NCBI GenBank assembly: GCA_041660205.1
Contig: JBAZWT010000006.1
Location: 6,462 to 70,461, forward strand
DNA length: 64,000 bases
Direction: 5' to 3'
Source of the DNA: Candidatus Babeliales bacterium
GTDB lineage: Bacteria > Babelota > Babeliae > Babelales > Chromulinivoraceae
Part shown: positions 24,482 to 33,306 of the stretch, piece by piece
Position numbering within the stretch: position 1 is the first letter of the stretch
Layout: every line of letters begins with the position of its first letter
Program-made: the position numbers and the translations under genes
The notes under the pieces: generated by a model
What the model was told of the DNA's origin: nothing
The model's input: only the letters and a program-made list of their open reading frames with translations
Databases searched by the model: none

Positions 24482-24501
24482 ACGTTTCCTTACCTTTGGT
24501 C

Positions 24502-26148
24502 TTACCTTTGATACGCTAATTTCATCAACTTAGTACCTGGATAATAAAATTGCAAAACTTGTTCAAAACTCCATTGCTCATTTTTTACCAGACTACAAGC
24601 ACCCCACTGGCATAAGCCTTTATGGTGCCCAAAACCTCGACCTTTAATCGTATATCGTTTGTTTGCGTGATGAATATCAAAGCAATAACTTTTCATTTCT
24701 GGAAACATTGATTTCCATTTTTTTTCTGTGATTGTTATTTTTTTTACGTTTGTAGAAATCACTATAGTTTTTACAAGTCCAGCTCGATCTTTTTTCTGAA
24801 CCGTTATATCAACAATTTTTGTAACCCTAGGGAACTCTTTTTGAATTCGTTTTAATACTTGATCATATGAAAAATCATTATGCCAATTGAAACATTTATA
24901 ATCTCTACAGAATGTGCACGGATATTTTCGAGCAAGATAAGAAACTCGCTTATGGTTTGGATCATCAATATCTCCAGGAACAACTCCACCACAGCAAATA
25001 TCATATTGTGTTAGTGCCGGTTTTCCATCATACGAAACAAATAAATCTTTTGTTTCCTCAATTGCTTGTTTTAATTTCTTACTATTAAAATGACCCTTGT
25101 ATGTTTGATGCCTATTATCATTTCCAATGTGGTACGGTCTATTAACTTTTTGGGCTTGAAGCACGTGATAGATCAAATACGTTCTGCTTGCAATGGCAAA
25201 AACTTTATTCATTTCATGAGGCCAGGTCTGACTGCCTTCGTAAAACAACACAGACCAAAGATAATCATCAATGTCTAAACTATTGATCAAATAAAAAGTC
25301 TGCTTTTCTTGGAAAATTGCAAATGAACCTAAATAGCTATTTCCTGCGAAAGTTATTTGGCCTACATTTTCTTTCAAAAACTGTTGTAAAATTTTACGAG
25401 GTAAAGCAGGAACAAATTCATAGAGTAGCTTTTGTAGTACCGCATGCAGCTCCGTTAAGAAAAAGTCATAACGATATTTTTTATCTTTTTCTAATTTTTT
25501 TCTATCTTGCTGCGTTAATTGCTTTTCTGCCAAACTTTCTAAAAAAAAGATTTTCGCTTTTTCTTGAAAAAATTGCTGCGCATATTCAGATAATTTTGGC
25601 AGTTCAATTGAATGATTACCATCAATAGTTTGCAAAAAATCTTGTAAAAAAACATGCACGACTTCTTTTGCATATAGATCTAGGACATCATAGCTATCAG
25701 GCTTTAATGATCCATTTTTAGCTACTATTTCATCAAACAACGAGTACAATGGCTCTGCAAACACATCAAGGTCTTGTCGATACGTTTCAAGCCAACATGA
25801 CACATACGATTTGAGCGCCATGTGGTGAGCAGTTGAAAGCATTGGTGAAATATACAGTAATTTTTGAGTTATCGATTTTCCGTTTAAAAGAAGAACGCCG
25901 CCCTGACTTGTAATCGTCAAATTATGAGACTTGCATTCATAGCCAAGCGAAAGAGCAATATGCTCAGATAAAATGAATCCTTGATTGCACGATAATTCAA
26001 TGGGGCTAAATTTAAGATCTTCTATGCTATTTTTTTGAAGTAGTACTTTTACATCAAATGCTTGAGCTGTTGTAAAAAATAACAACATTGTTATGGCTAT
26101 ACGTTTAGCTATGGCATCACAAACAATGCTCATTATTTTCTTACTCAC
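24502..26148 (-). CDS. SpoIID/LytB-domain exported protein
   Basis: A peptidoglycan-related exported protein. SpoIID of Bacillus is a lytic transglycosylase acting on denuded glycan. The N-terminal half (about 30-290) is unassigned. The C-terminal half is the SpoIID domain, with VFAIASRTYLIYH, QYDICCGG, and the conserved end GRGFGHHKGLCQWGA, followed by FYYPGTKL. I prefer the GTG at 26148, which has GGAG 6 bp upstream and gives a signal peptide (AKRIAITMLLFFTTAQA); an ATG at 26214 would add 22 residues and overlap the RNase H gene. A CTFCRDYKC cluster sits mid-domain and may bind metal or form disulfides. The protein suggests cell-wall remodelling in a non-sporulating bacterium. Confidence 0.85.
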   Translation of the reverse strand: MSKKIMSIVCDAIAKRIAITMLLFFTTAQAFDVKVLLQKNSIEDLKFSPIELSCNQGFILSEHIALSLGYECKSHNLTITSQGGVLLLNGKSITQKLLYISPMLSTAHHMALKSYVSCWLETYRQDLDVFAEPLYSLFDEIVAKNGSLKPDSYDVLDLYAKEVVHVFLQDFLQTIDGNHSIELPKLSEYAQQFFQEKAKIFFLESLAEKQLTQQDRKKLEKDKKYRYDFFLTELHAVLQKLLYEFVPALPRKILQQFLKENVGQITFAGNSYLGSFAIFQEKQTFYLINSLDIDDYLWSVLFYEGSQTWPHEMNKVFAIASRTYLIYHVLQAQKVNRPYHIGNDNRHQTYKGHFNSKKLKQAIEETKDLFVSYDGKPALTQYDICCGGVVPGDIDDPNHKRVSYLARKYPCTFCRDYKCFNWHNDFSYDQVLKRIQKEFPRVTKIVDITVQKKDRAGLVKTIVISTNVKKITITEKKWKSMFPEMKSYCFDIHHANKRYTIKGRGFGHHKGLCQWGACSLVKNEQWSFEQVLQFYYPGTKLMKLAYQR

Positions 26149-26200
26149 TGCGATCTCCAAATAAAAATTGATTATTTTAAAACGATTAATATCAGTCGCT

Positions 26201-26728
26201 TTAAAAAATTTCATGTTGACTTAATATATCAAGAAATCGTTTTGGTAAAGGAACTTTTTTATCAATTCCTCGATTTGCCAGCAAATCTGCACGGACATTG
26301 TACTCTCGATAAACATGGCAAAAAATTACGGAATATCCTCGTAACATTTCATCGACAAGAAGCTGCATTTTTTTCAGCAATGGATCACGAATTTTATACA
26401 TTTTATTCATTTGACGCACTAATAATTGAGAATCAGAATAAATCGTTAGATGCTCATTTTTATCCACAAATTCATGAACAAAATGCAGTCCGACGAGTAA
26501 AGCTAAATACTCGGCTTGATTATTGGTGCATTTTCCTAAGAAAAATCCTTGCTCGCATACCGTTTCATCCAAACGGGTCAAACAAAATCCTGCACCAGAA
26601 GGTCCAGGATTGTTGCGCGATGCACCATCGATATGCATTTTCCATGCTTTAGGCTTCAAAGACTCACAAGCTGCAGGATTTACAAACTCAGATTCTTGTG
26701 AGAAAAAAGTCAGTTGTTTATTATTCAT
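26201..26728 (-). CDS. rnhA: Ribonuclease H-like protein (RNase HI fold)
   Basis: 175 residues from the ATG at 26728; an upstream ATG at 26782 would overlap the previous gene. The catalytic acids of RNase HI are all visible: Asp in MHIDGASRNNPG, Glu in NNQAEYLALLVGL, Asp in IYSDSQLLVRQMN, and Asp in VRADLLAN. It cleaves RNA in RNA-DNA hybrids. The form with short N-terminal extension and no basic protrusion resembles the reverse-transcriptase-like RNase H proteins of many bacteria and archaea. A poorly conserved N-terminus (QLTFFSQESEF) may be a PIP-like or linker stretch. It lies between the zinc-ribbon gene (17 bp) and the SpoIID gene. Confidence 0.9.
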   Translation of the reverse strand: MNNKQLTFFSQESEFVNPAACESLKPKAWKMHIDGASRNNPGPSGAGFCLTRLDETVCEQGFFLGKCTNNQAEYLALLVGLHFVHEFVDKNEHLTIYSDSQLLVRQMNKMYKIRDPLLKKMQLLVDEMLRGYSVIFCHVYREYNVRADLLANRGIDKKVPLPKRFLDILSQHEIF

Positions 26729-26745
26729 AAATCCAACACTAATAA

Positions 26746-27453
26746 TTATTTCTTTTCTTCGCAATATAAAAAACGATAACAATCTTTACACTGCAATAAT
26801 TCATGCTGGCGTAAAGCTTGCAAATCTCTTGATGAAATTAAAGAAAAACAAGCGCCACAAGAGTCTTGGGTAACTTGAACAACTGGATCTTTTACACGAC
26901 CACGCATGTTTTCATACACGTCAACCCATTCTGCAGGTACCTGGCTAAGTAGCGTGCTGCGTTCTTTTTGTATATTTTCGATTTGCCGTGAAACATCACT
27001 AAGCGCTGCTTTTTCTGTATTAATTTGAGCGTTAATTTCAGCAATATCTGACTCGGATTTGATCTGCAAAGAAGCATATTCTTTCTCAGCAGTTTCCAGC
27101 TTATTGATATGCTGAATCATTTTTTGCTCTTGGGCATTACGCTCAATTTTAAGATATTCTAACTCTTTGCTAGCGGCTTCAAGTTCTTTAGTTGAAGCTA
27201 CAGACTCAACAACTTCCAGCTGATGTTTTTCTTTGTCTTGCAAATCTTTAACTTGTAATTCTTGAGCATCGAGTTGCTTTTTCACATCTCGTTTTTTTGA
27301 AGAATTATGTTCAAGTTGTTTTTGAAGCGTTGTAAGTTGATTATTCAAATTTTGAATTGTTGTTTCAACAATTTTTGATTTTTTTTCTAACTCAGTAAAA
27401 TTTTGATCGAAGGTTACGAGATCGATAAAACTTTGAAACTTTTGATTATTCAT
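26746..27453 (-). CDS. CT398-like coiled-coil protein with C4 zinc ribbon
   Basis: 235 residues from the ATG at 27453, which has AAGGAAAAT just upstream; the longer frame from 27519 would run into the tRNA. Residues about 10-170 are a long helical hairpin rich in Glu, Lys, Gln and Leu. The C-terminus is a zinc ribbon with CGACF (first CxxC) and CKDCYRFLYC (second). This is the zf-RING_7/DUF164 architecture seen in chlamydial CT398 and its bacterial relatives, where nucleic-acid or secretion-related roles are proposed. It heads a small cluster with RNase H. Confidence 0.85.
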   Translation of the reverse strand: MNNQKFQSFIDLVTFDQNFTELEKKSKIVETTIQNLNNQLTTLQKQLEHNSSKKRDVKKQLDAQELQVKDLQDKEKHQLEVVESVASTKELEAASKELEYLKIERNAQEQKMIQHINKLETAEKEYASLQIKSESDIAEINAQINTEKAALSDVSRQIENIQKERSTLLSQVPAEWVDVYENMRGRVKDPVVQVTQDSCGACFSLISSRDLQALRQHELLQCKDCYRFLYCEEKK

Positions 27454-27507
27454 ATTTTCCTTCACCGAAGAATACAGAAAGTTTTCAAGAGAAATTTTGA
27501 TACTTTT

Positions 27508-27584
27508 TGGTGGGCCCACCAGGACTCGAACCTGAGACCTTTCGGTTATGAGCCGACTGCTCTAACCAACTGAGCTATGGGCCC
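27508..27584 (-). tRNA. tRNA with anticodon CAU (Ile2 or Met)
   Basis: The minus strand gives acceptor GGGCCCA / TGGGCCC, D-arm AGCTCAGTTGGTTAGAGC, anticodon loop CTCATAA (CAU) and T-arm CAGGTTCGAGTCCTG. CCA is encoded at 27508-27510. The window has another CAU tRNA at 7858; the GGGCCCAUAGCUC start and the anticodon stem are closer to lysidine-modified tRNA-Ile2 than to elongator Met, but sequence alone cannot settle it. Confidence 0.9.
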
Positions 27585-27659
27585 CCAACAGTGCTAACGT
27601 TAAAGTAAGCACATTAAATAATAGTGCATTTTTCAATTATTGTGAAGTGAAGAAATTGT

Positions 27660-28664
27660 TTATCCATGTTTTAATAAAAAATCTTTAATGCGATGGCTGT
27701 ATCCAGACTCATTATCAAACCATCCAAACACTTTTCCCATACCGCCTGAAACTGACGTTAAAGACTGATCAATCGTTACAGAGAAAGGACTATTCATATA
27801 ATCCATAGACACAAGTGGCTCAGTTGAAGTGTCTAAAATTCCTTGCATGTTGCCATCACGCACTTTTTCAAACGCATCATTGATTGCTTCAATGGTCATA
27901 GGTTTGTTTGAAGTAAATGCAACATCCAAGAGCGAAACTTTTGCCACAGGAACTCGAGTGCTTTGCCCCATGATCGGACCTGTATATTTTGGATAAATAT
28001 CATGCATATGACATGGTTCAGTAAGTTCAATAGGAATAATGTTAAGAGCCGCAGCACGCGACCGGCGTAAATCACTCGATTCAACATCCATTAAAACTTG
28101 TCGATTGGTGTAAGAATGAATCACGTTGGTTATCACAGACTGAACCGCAAACTTTTCATTCAAGACTTTAACGATAGGAAATAATGCATTGGCCGTGCAG
28201 CTTGCTAGCGAAACGATTTTATGTTTTTCTTCTTCATAAATTCCATCGTTAACGCCAAGCACTATCGTTACATCTGGCTTTTGAGCAAGGGCTGTAATAA
28301 TGACGTGCTTTGCTCCAGATTTTAAATGTTTTTCTGCATCTTTTCGATCAGTAAATTTTCCAGATGCATCAACAACCCAATCCACTCGCAGAGCAGCCCA
28401 ATCAATGTCAGAAGGATCAAGCTGAGAAAGTAACGGAATTTGAAAATTTTGAAATGTTAACATGCCGTCTTGATACGAAACTTGTTTTGGAAATGTGCCC
28501 ATAAAAGAATCGTGCTTAAATAAATGAGCGACCCATTCTTTTTTTGCTGGACCGACATTAATAGCAACTATTTGCATATGAGCTTGTGCGTGCTCATCTT
28601 CAAGATAAGCTCTTAAAAAAGATCGACCAATTCTTCCAAAACCATTTATAGCTACTTTCAACAT
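27660..28664 (-). CDS. gap: Glyceraldehyde-3-phosphate dehydrogenase
   Basis: Oxidises glyceraldehyde 3-phosphate to 1,3-bisphosphoglycerate in glycolysis. The 334 residues include NAD(P)-binding INGFGRIGRSFLR (6-18), the catalytic Cys156 in SCTAN (canonical SCTTN), and the C-terminal WFDNESGYSHR. An oddity is the second strand: VAINVGPAKK, where NAD-specific enzymes have an Asp after Asn. Loss of that Asp is usual in NADP-using GapB-type enzymes. The cofactor is therefore uncertain. It is a single gene followed by nfo upstream on the same strand. No other glycolytic genes are seen here. Confidence 0.92.
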   Translation of the reverse strand: MLKVAINGFGRIGRSFLRAYLEDEHAQAHMQIVAINVGPAKKEWVAHLFKHDSFMGTFPKQVSYQDGMLTFQNFQIPLLSQLDPSDIDWAALRVDWVVDASGKFTDRKDAEKHLKSGAKHVIITALAQKPDVTIVLGVNDGIYEEEKHKIVSLASCTANALFPIVKVLNEKFAVQSVITNVIHSYTNRQVLMDVESSDLRRSRAAALNIIPIELTEPCHMHDIYPKYTGPIMGQSTRVPVAKVSLLDVAFTSNKPMTIEAINDAFEKVRDGNMQGILDTSTEPLVSMDYMNSPFSVTIDQSLTSVSGGMGKVFGWFDNESGYSHRIKDFLLKHG

Positions 28665-28693
28665 ACCCTTGCTCCTTTTTTTATTTCAAGATT

Positions 28694-29572
28694 TTATATA
28701 TCCCAAGACCTCACTCGTTTTATAATTTCAGCATCTTGGCCCTCGCCGCATGAGGATGGCAATTCCATAATTATGGGAACATCTTTACATATTTCATGAC
28801 GAATAAACCATGCTAAACTTTTCTGCCCCATCACTCCGTCGCCAGGAATTCCATGTTTATCTATGTAAGATCCACACAGCTCAGATGTATCATTAACATG
28901 AAGTAAAGCAATTTGTTTACTGCCGAAAACATCTTGCAGCAATTTAAAAAAATCTTCTCGTTTATATTCACTGACTACATCATAACCAAATACAAATGCG
29001 TGAGCAGTGTCGATACAAAATTGTACACGTTCTTTATTTTCGACATGATCAAGAAGTAAACCAAAATCGGTTATGTCGCCACCAAAATTACGTCCAGCGT
29101 GTGGACTATTTTCAAGCAGTAAATTAATGTCGGGCACCTGATGCATCAATTCATTAACGGCTTCTGCTACATATAAAACCTGTTCTTTTTTTTCTAAGCG
29201 AGCTCGAGTAGCTCCGACATGAATCACGATGCCATCACTATGCAAATTGTAAGCAATTTCAGCTTCTTTACAAAGCGATATAAATTCCTTACTGCCCACT
29301 TGAACTAGGCTGGACCAGTAAGCTGCATGAACATAATATAAGAAATTTAAACGTTCTTTTTGTTTCATAAATTCACGAACAATTTTATGAGAAAATGATG
29401 CATACTTACCAGATTCGGTAAGTAAAAAACTTTGAGCTACCGATACATTCAAACGCTCTACGGTACTAACTACGTCAAGTAATCCTTGCTGTAATCGAAC
29501 ATGAACACCAATCGGTCGATTTGTTTTGAATTCAGGCGAATTAATTTCTATGGAATTACTATTGTTTTTCAC
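28694..29572 (-). CDS. nfo: Endonuclease IV (AP endonuclease)
   Basis: Cleaves DNA 5' to abasic sites in base-excision repair. The 292 residues form the TIM-barrel family pattern with HVGATRARLEKK, LLENSPHAG (Glu), FCIDTAHAFVFGYD (Asp, His), LLHVNDTSELCGSYIDKH (His-Asp) and PIIMELPS (Glu). All zinc ligands of the family can be traced. It lies 29 bp upstream of gap, likely the same transcript. A + strand gene (sbcC) diverges from its start over a 171-bp gap. Confidence 0.93.
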   Translation of the reverse strand: MKNNSNSIEINSPEFKTNRPIGVHVRLQQGLLDVVSTVERLNVSVAQSFLLTESGKYASFSHKIVREFMKQKERLNFLYYVHAAYWSSLVQVGSKEFISLCKEAEIAYNLHSDGIVIHVGATRARLEKKEQVLYVAEAVNELMHQVPDINLLLENSPHAGRNFGGDITDFGLLLDHVENKERVQFCIDTAHAFVFGYDVVSEYKREDFFKLLQDVFGSKQIALLHVNDTSELCGSYIDKHGIPGDGVMGQKSLAWFIRHEICKDVPIIMELPSSCGEGQDAEIIKRVRSWDI

Positions 29573-29743
29573 TAATCTTTTACTCTTTAAAAAAAATTAT
29601 TTTGCATAATTCATTGTTACACATCTTGTTACATATTATACTTTGGCTATTTTTTTGACTATACTTTTGATGTTGCAAAAATTAGTTCAAGCGTATCATA
29701 ATCACAGGGCAAAAACTATGCCTCTTTTTTACTGAAAACTCTT

Positions 29744-32458
29744 ATGATCCCACACCAACTTCAACTCAAAAATTTCTTAAGCTATGGACCAGAACTTCAA
29801 ATTGTTGATTTTTCTAACTATCACCTTATCTGTTTAACAGGAAAAAATGGCCATGGCAAATCTGCACTTCTTGAAGCAATAACATGGGCAATCTGGGGTC
29901 AAGCAAGAAAATCTTCTGGCAACAGTAAAGCTGATGCTGGCCTTTTGCATCTTGGTCAAAACCATATGATGGTTATTTTAGAATTTGAAGTGAATGGACA
30001 ACTCTACCGCGTACGCCGTGAATATCTACAAACCAAATCAAAACCTTTTGCATCACTCGATTTTGGTATCAAACAACCTGATGGAAAATTAATTGCGCTT
30101 ACCGATAAAACGATTAAAGATACGCAAGAAAAAATAGAACGAACTATTGGCATTACGTATGAATCTTTTACGAACTCAACATTTTTGCGCCAAGGCCAAT
30201 CAAATGAGTTTTCAAAAAAATCGCCTAAAGAGCGAAAAGATATTTTGGCACAAATTTTGCAGCTTCAAAAGTTTGACGATCAAAAAAGAATTGCCCTTTT
30301 GTATGCTAAAAAACTACATCAAGAATATGCAGGAAAATGCAGTATCCAACAACGAATTGACCTTGAGCTTCAAACTTTAGCACCTGTTGCAGAGCTCTAT
30401 CAAATCGTAACAAACAACCTTCTAGAAATTGATCTTAAAAAGAAGCAGATTGAAAGTTCAATGTCAGTACTTGTTGAAAAAAAACAAATAGTTCTGCAAA
30501 AAATCAAAGAAGTAGAATTGTTCCGATCGCAAAAAAATAGTTTAGCTCAAAATTTGCACGCAACAAAAACAGAGATCGACCACCTTGCAGAGCCATGGCA
30601 CAAGGCTCAACAAAGCCTTATGAGATCAACTGACCGTAAAGGCCTAGAGCAAGAAGCACATCTTCTACAAGAAGGTCTTTGCGCATTTCAACAATCATTT
30701 CAAACAAAATTAATGCTCAAAGAAGAGTATCTTTCTCTTAAAGAAAAATTAACTAATTTGATAAGCACAACAGAAAAAGAATTTGAAAAGACTGAGCAAG
30801 ATCTCCGCCTTCTTGCTAGCAAGCAAGACGAAGGCCTCAGACAAACCTTACGCCAAAAATCTATAGAGCAGGCTCACGTTAAAAATCTTACAACAGAACT
30901 TCAGCGCTTTGAGGTTGAGCATAACCACTTACAGCAAACCATTGAGCGCAATCAATCTGAAATAGCACATTACCGAGCAACTGAAGAGCTTTTTGAACAA
31001 AACAAATCGTTGTACCAAAGCCTGTGCGCACAAGGTACGTATCTCAAACAACATGTAACAAAAATCACACAAGACCTTGAAAAAAAATCATCTCTGGACT
31101 GTCCAACGTGTCCTTTGTGCGATCAAAGTCTTACGCCACAACTTCAGCACGCACTGCAGGAAAAATTAGTAATCGAATCATCACAAACTCAAACTTTATT
31201 GATTGATTTAAAGCAGCAAGCAACGACCTTAAAAGCTGAGCTTTCAAAGCAACACGTTCAACTTCAAGATCTTAAAAAACAACATGAACTCATCATGAAT
31301 CTTTCAACGCAAGCAACGCAGCAAACTAAGCAACATGAAAAATTAGTTTCACAAAAACTAGACCAAGAAAAAAAAGTTCAAGAACTTGAAAAAGAAGAAC
31401 ATGATCTTGCTGCTCAATGCGCTCAAACAAAAAACTTGCTCGATAAGCTTTACGAAAAACGCCAGCAAGCGCTACAAGGATCAGATATTGTAACGTTTCA
31501 AAAAAAGCTGCAATCAATTGAAGATGAAGGAAAAAAATTATCCTACAACCCAATTGAACATAAAAATATCGAACAAAAACTTCTTTTGATTAGAAAAGAC
31601 TTAGAATCAAACAGCGTAGACAGCGATAAAATTACTCTTCAAACTGAAAAAAAAGCACAACTTTTTGAATTGTTTAAACGAGCTCAAGCGATTACAGATC
31701 AGATTGAACTGCTAGAAGAAACGTTAAAAACATATCAACAGCTTGACCTGCAAAAAGCAGAAATTTCACAGCAAGAGTACGAGCTTGAACAAAACAAATC
31801 ACTGCTTGACCATCAACACCGAACTTTTTTAATCGAAAAGGGATCATTGGAACAAAAGCAACAAAAACAGATTGCTTTAGACAAAGAGCTACTCGAACTG
31901 GTCAAACATATCAAATTGGTCCAACAGGAAATGATGGATTACCAAGAAATTGCAAAAGCCTTGGGCAAAGATGGAATACAAGCGCTTTTAATTGAACAAG
32001 CGATTCCAGAAATTGAACATGAAACAAATCAAGTTCTTGCTCGTTTAACCAATAATCAAACGCAAATCTTTATTGAATCTTTGCGAGATTTGAAAAAAGG
32101 TGGCTCTCGCGAAACGCTTGATATTAAAATTTCGGATCAATTTGGTTTGCGAGATTATGAACTTTTTTCAGGAGGAGAAGCTTTTCGTATCGATTTTGCA
32201 CTCCGTATCGGTATTTCAAAGTTGCTTGCACGTCGAGCTGGCACGACACTTCAAACTATTTTTATCGATGAAGGATTTGGTTCGCAAGATGAAGAAGGCC
32301 TGCAACTGATCATGGATAACATTCATAAAATTCAAGATGACTTTGCAAAAATTATTATCGTATCTCACTTGCCAGAAATGAAAGAACAGTTCCCTGTTCA
32401 GTTTATGGTTGAGAAAAAACGATCAGGCAGCATGATATCTGTGGTGCATCAGGGATAA
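29744..32458 (+). CDS. sbcC: SbcC/Rad50-type ATPase, DNA double-strand break repair
   Basis: 904 residues, the expected size. Walker A TGKNGHGKS (32-40) follows the typical N-terminus; the two long coiled-coil arms (about 160-440 and 470-760) flank a zinc hook CPTCPLC (about 453-459). FSGGEAFRIDFAL (about 808) is the ABC signature and TIFIDEGFGSQD (about 838) the Walker B with catalytic Glu. It works with nuclease SbcD, which is normally adjacent and usually precedes it; none is found here, so it is elsewhere or absent. A start by ATG at 29744 has only a weak ribosome site. Confidence 0.95.
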   Translation: MIPHQLQLKNFLSYGPELQIVDFSNYHLICLTGKNGHGKSALLEAITWAIWGQARKSSGNSKADAGLLHLGQNHMMVILEFEVNGQLYRVRREYLQTKSKPFASLDFGIKQPDGKLIALTDKTIKDTQEKIERTIGITYESFTNSTFLRQGQSNEFSKKSPKERKDILAQILQLQKFDDQKRIALLYAKKLHQEYAGKCSIQQRIDLELQTLAPVAELYQIVTNNLLEIDLKKKQIESSMSVLVEKKQIVLQKIKEVELFRSQKNSLAQNLHATKTEIDHLAEPWHKAQQSLMRSTDRKGLEQEAHLLQEGLCAFQQSFQTKLMLKEEYLSLKEKLTNLISTTEKEFEKTEQDLRLLASKQDEGLRQTLRQKSIEQAHVKNLTTELQRFEVEHNHLQQTIERNQSEIAHYRATEELFEQNKSLYQSLCAQGTYLKQHVTKITQDLEKKSSLDCPTCPLCDQSLTPQLQHALQEKLVIESSQTQTLLIDLKQQATTLKAELSKQHVQLQDLKKQHELIMNLSTQATQQTKQHEKLVSQKLDQEKKVQELEKEEHDLAAQCAQTKNLLDKLYEKRQQALQGSDIVTFQKKLQSIEDEGKKLSYNPIEHKNIEQKLLLIRKDLESNSVDSDKITLQTEKKAQLFELFKRAQAITDQIELLEETLKTYQQLDLQKAEISQQEYELEQNKSLLDHQHRTFLIEKGSLEQKQQKQIALDKELLELVKHIKLVQQEMMDYQEIAKALGKDGIQALLIEQAIPEIEHETNQVLARLTNNQTQIFIESLRDLKKGGSRETLDIKISDQFGLRDYELFSGGEAFRIDFALRIGISKLLARRAGTTLQTIFIDEGFGSQDEEGLQLIMDNIHKIQDDFAKIIIVSHLPEMKEQFPVQFMVEKKRSGSMISVVHQG

Positions 32459-32480
32459 AAATACTTTAAAAAACAGATAC

Positions 32481-32591
32481 CCCTCGATACAAAATCGCAA
32501 GCGATTTCACTCGGGGCGAACGACGAAAAAGAATAATTCATAAAAACGCCGTTCGTCTCGAGTGTTTTGCTTTAGCAAAATGTATCGAGAG
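32481..32591. repeat. Inverted repeat with 42-bp arms after sbcC
   Basis: Arm 1 (32481-32522) runs from CCCTCGATAC to CGGGGCGAACG; arm 2 (32550-32591) is its inverted counterpart, from CGTTCGTCTCGAG to TATCGAGAG. The 27-bp spacer holds no gene. Each arm also contains its own perfect mini-hairpin: AAATCGC AA GCGATTT in arm 1 and TTTTGCT TT AGCAAAA in arm 2. The two mini-hairpins differ in sequence but both pair, which suggests the structure is what is kept. Confidence 0.9.
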
Positions 32592-32626
32592 ATAGGCCTT
32601 ATAAAAATTAGTTCATAAAACCTAAT

Positions 32627-32680
32627 AAAAAAATGAGGACGAATAAGAATTATCTTCTCATCGTCCTATATTTTTTTAAA
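32627..32680. terminator. Bidirectional terminator between sbcC and the exported-protein gene
   Basis: AGGACGA (32636-32642) and TCGTCCT (32661-32667) pair around an 18-nt loop that can pair further (GAA/TTC). A T-run follows on + (ATATTTTTTT) and on - (CATTTTTTT). Confidence 0.75.
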
Positions 32681-32701
32681 TACTAAATTGTAAAATCTAT
32701 C

Positions 32702-33253
32702 TTATCTTTTTTGACCTTTTGCTTGTTGCTTCGCTGTATCTGCTTGATCCCTTGCTGCTCGAGCTGCATTTTCTGCTGCCCAAACAAGACGTTTTTGGAG
32801 TTCTATTTCTTGGCGAATTCTTTTTTCTTGAAGATATGCTACAGAATTAAACAATTCATTATGCAACTGTACCATTTTATCGATCAAGATTGGGTCACAT
32901 GGCACCACATATTGATGACGCAAAAAATATGACGCACTACTTAATTGTTGAATTGCATCAGATACTGGATAAAGTGAATTATATTCACAAACTTTTATTG
33001 CTAACTTAGTAAGATCTTGCTCATTTGTAGAAAAATTCCATGAAGCCATAATTGGAGTATAATAAGCAATGAGACGATTTGCTTTTACATCAGTAGGCTC
33101 TTGAGTTGCCCAATAATATATAGCTCCAACAATTACAACACCTGCTACTACAGCAGCGGCAACCATAGGCGTTGAATCATTATATTGCGCCTTAACCGTA
33201 TTTGTTCCAAAAGCAGAACTAAAGGTAAGAATTAACATTAATTTTTTAAACAT
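32702..33253 (-). CDS. Small exported or membrane-anchored helical protein
   Basis: Family not recognised. 183 residues: a signal peptide (MFKKLMLILTFSSAFG), a short spacer, then a hydrophobic segment of small residues (AAAVVAGVVIVGAIYYW, about 32-48), a helical domain with two Cys, and a basic/Ala/Gln-rich C-terminal helix ending in KQQAKGQKR. It has the same broad plan (signal, small-residue membrane segment) as its two downstream neighbours. Role unknown. Confidence 0.65.
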   Translation of the reverse strand: MFKKLMLILTFSSAFGTNTVKAQYNDSTPMVAAAVVAGVVIVGAIYYWATQEPTDVKANRLIAYYTPIMASWNFSTNEQDLTKLAIKVCEYNSLYPVSDAIQQLSSASYFLRHQYVVPCDPILIDKMVQLHNELFNSVAYLQEKRIRQEIELQKRLVWAAENAARAARDQADTAKQQAKGQKR

Positions 33254-33306
33254 AAAAATCTTTCATTTTTTACAAATTTTACATTGAACGATAATCATCC
33301 TGAGCG

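Noticed and set aside
27454..27519. Longer start of the CT398-like zinc-ribbon gene
   Set aside because: It would overlap the tRNA gene and lacks a ribosome site; ATG 27453 has AAGGAAAAT.
29641..29743. Promoter for sbcC from TTGACT or TTGCAA boxes
   Set aside because: No convincing -10 box at 16-18 bp from either; left unannotated.
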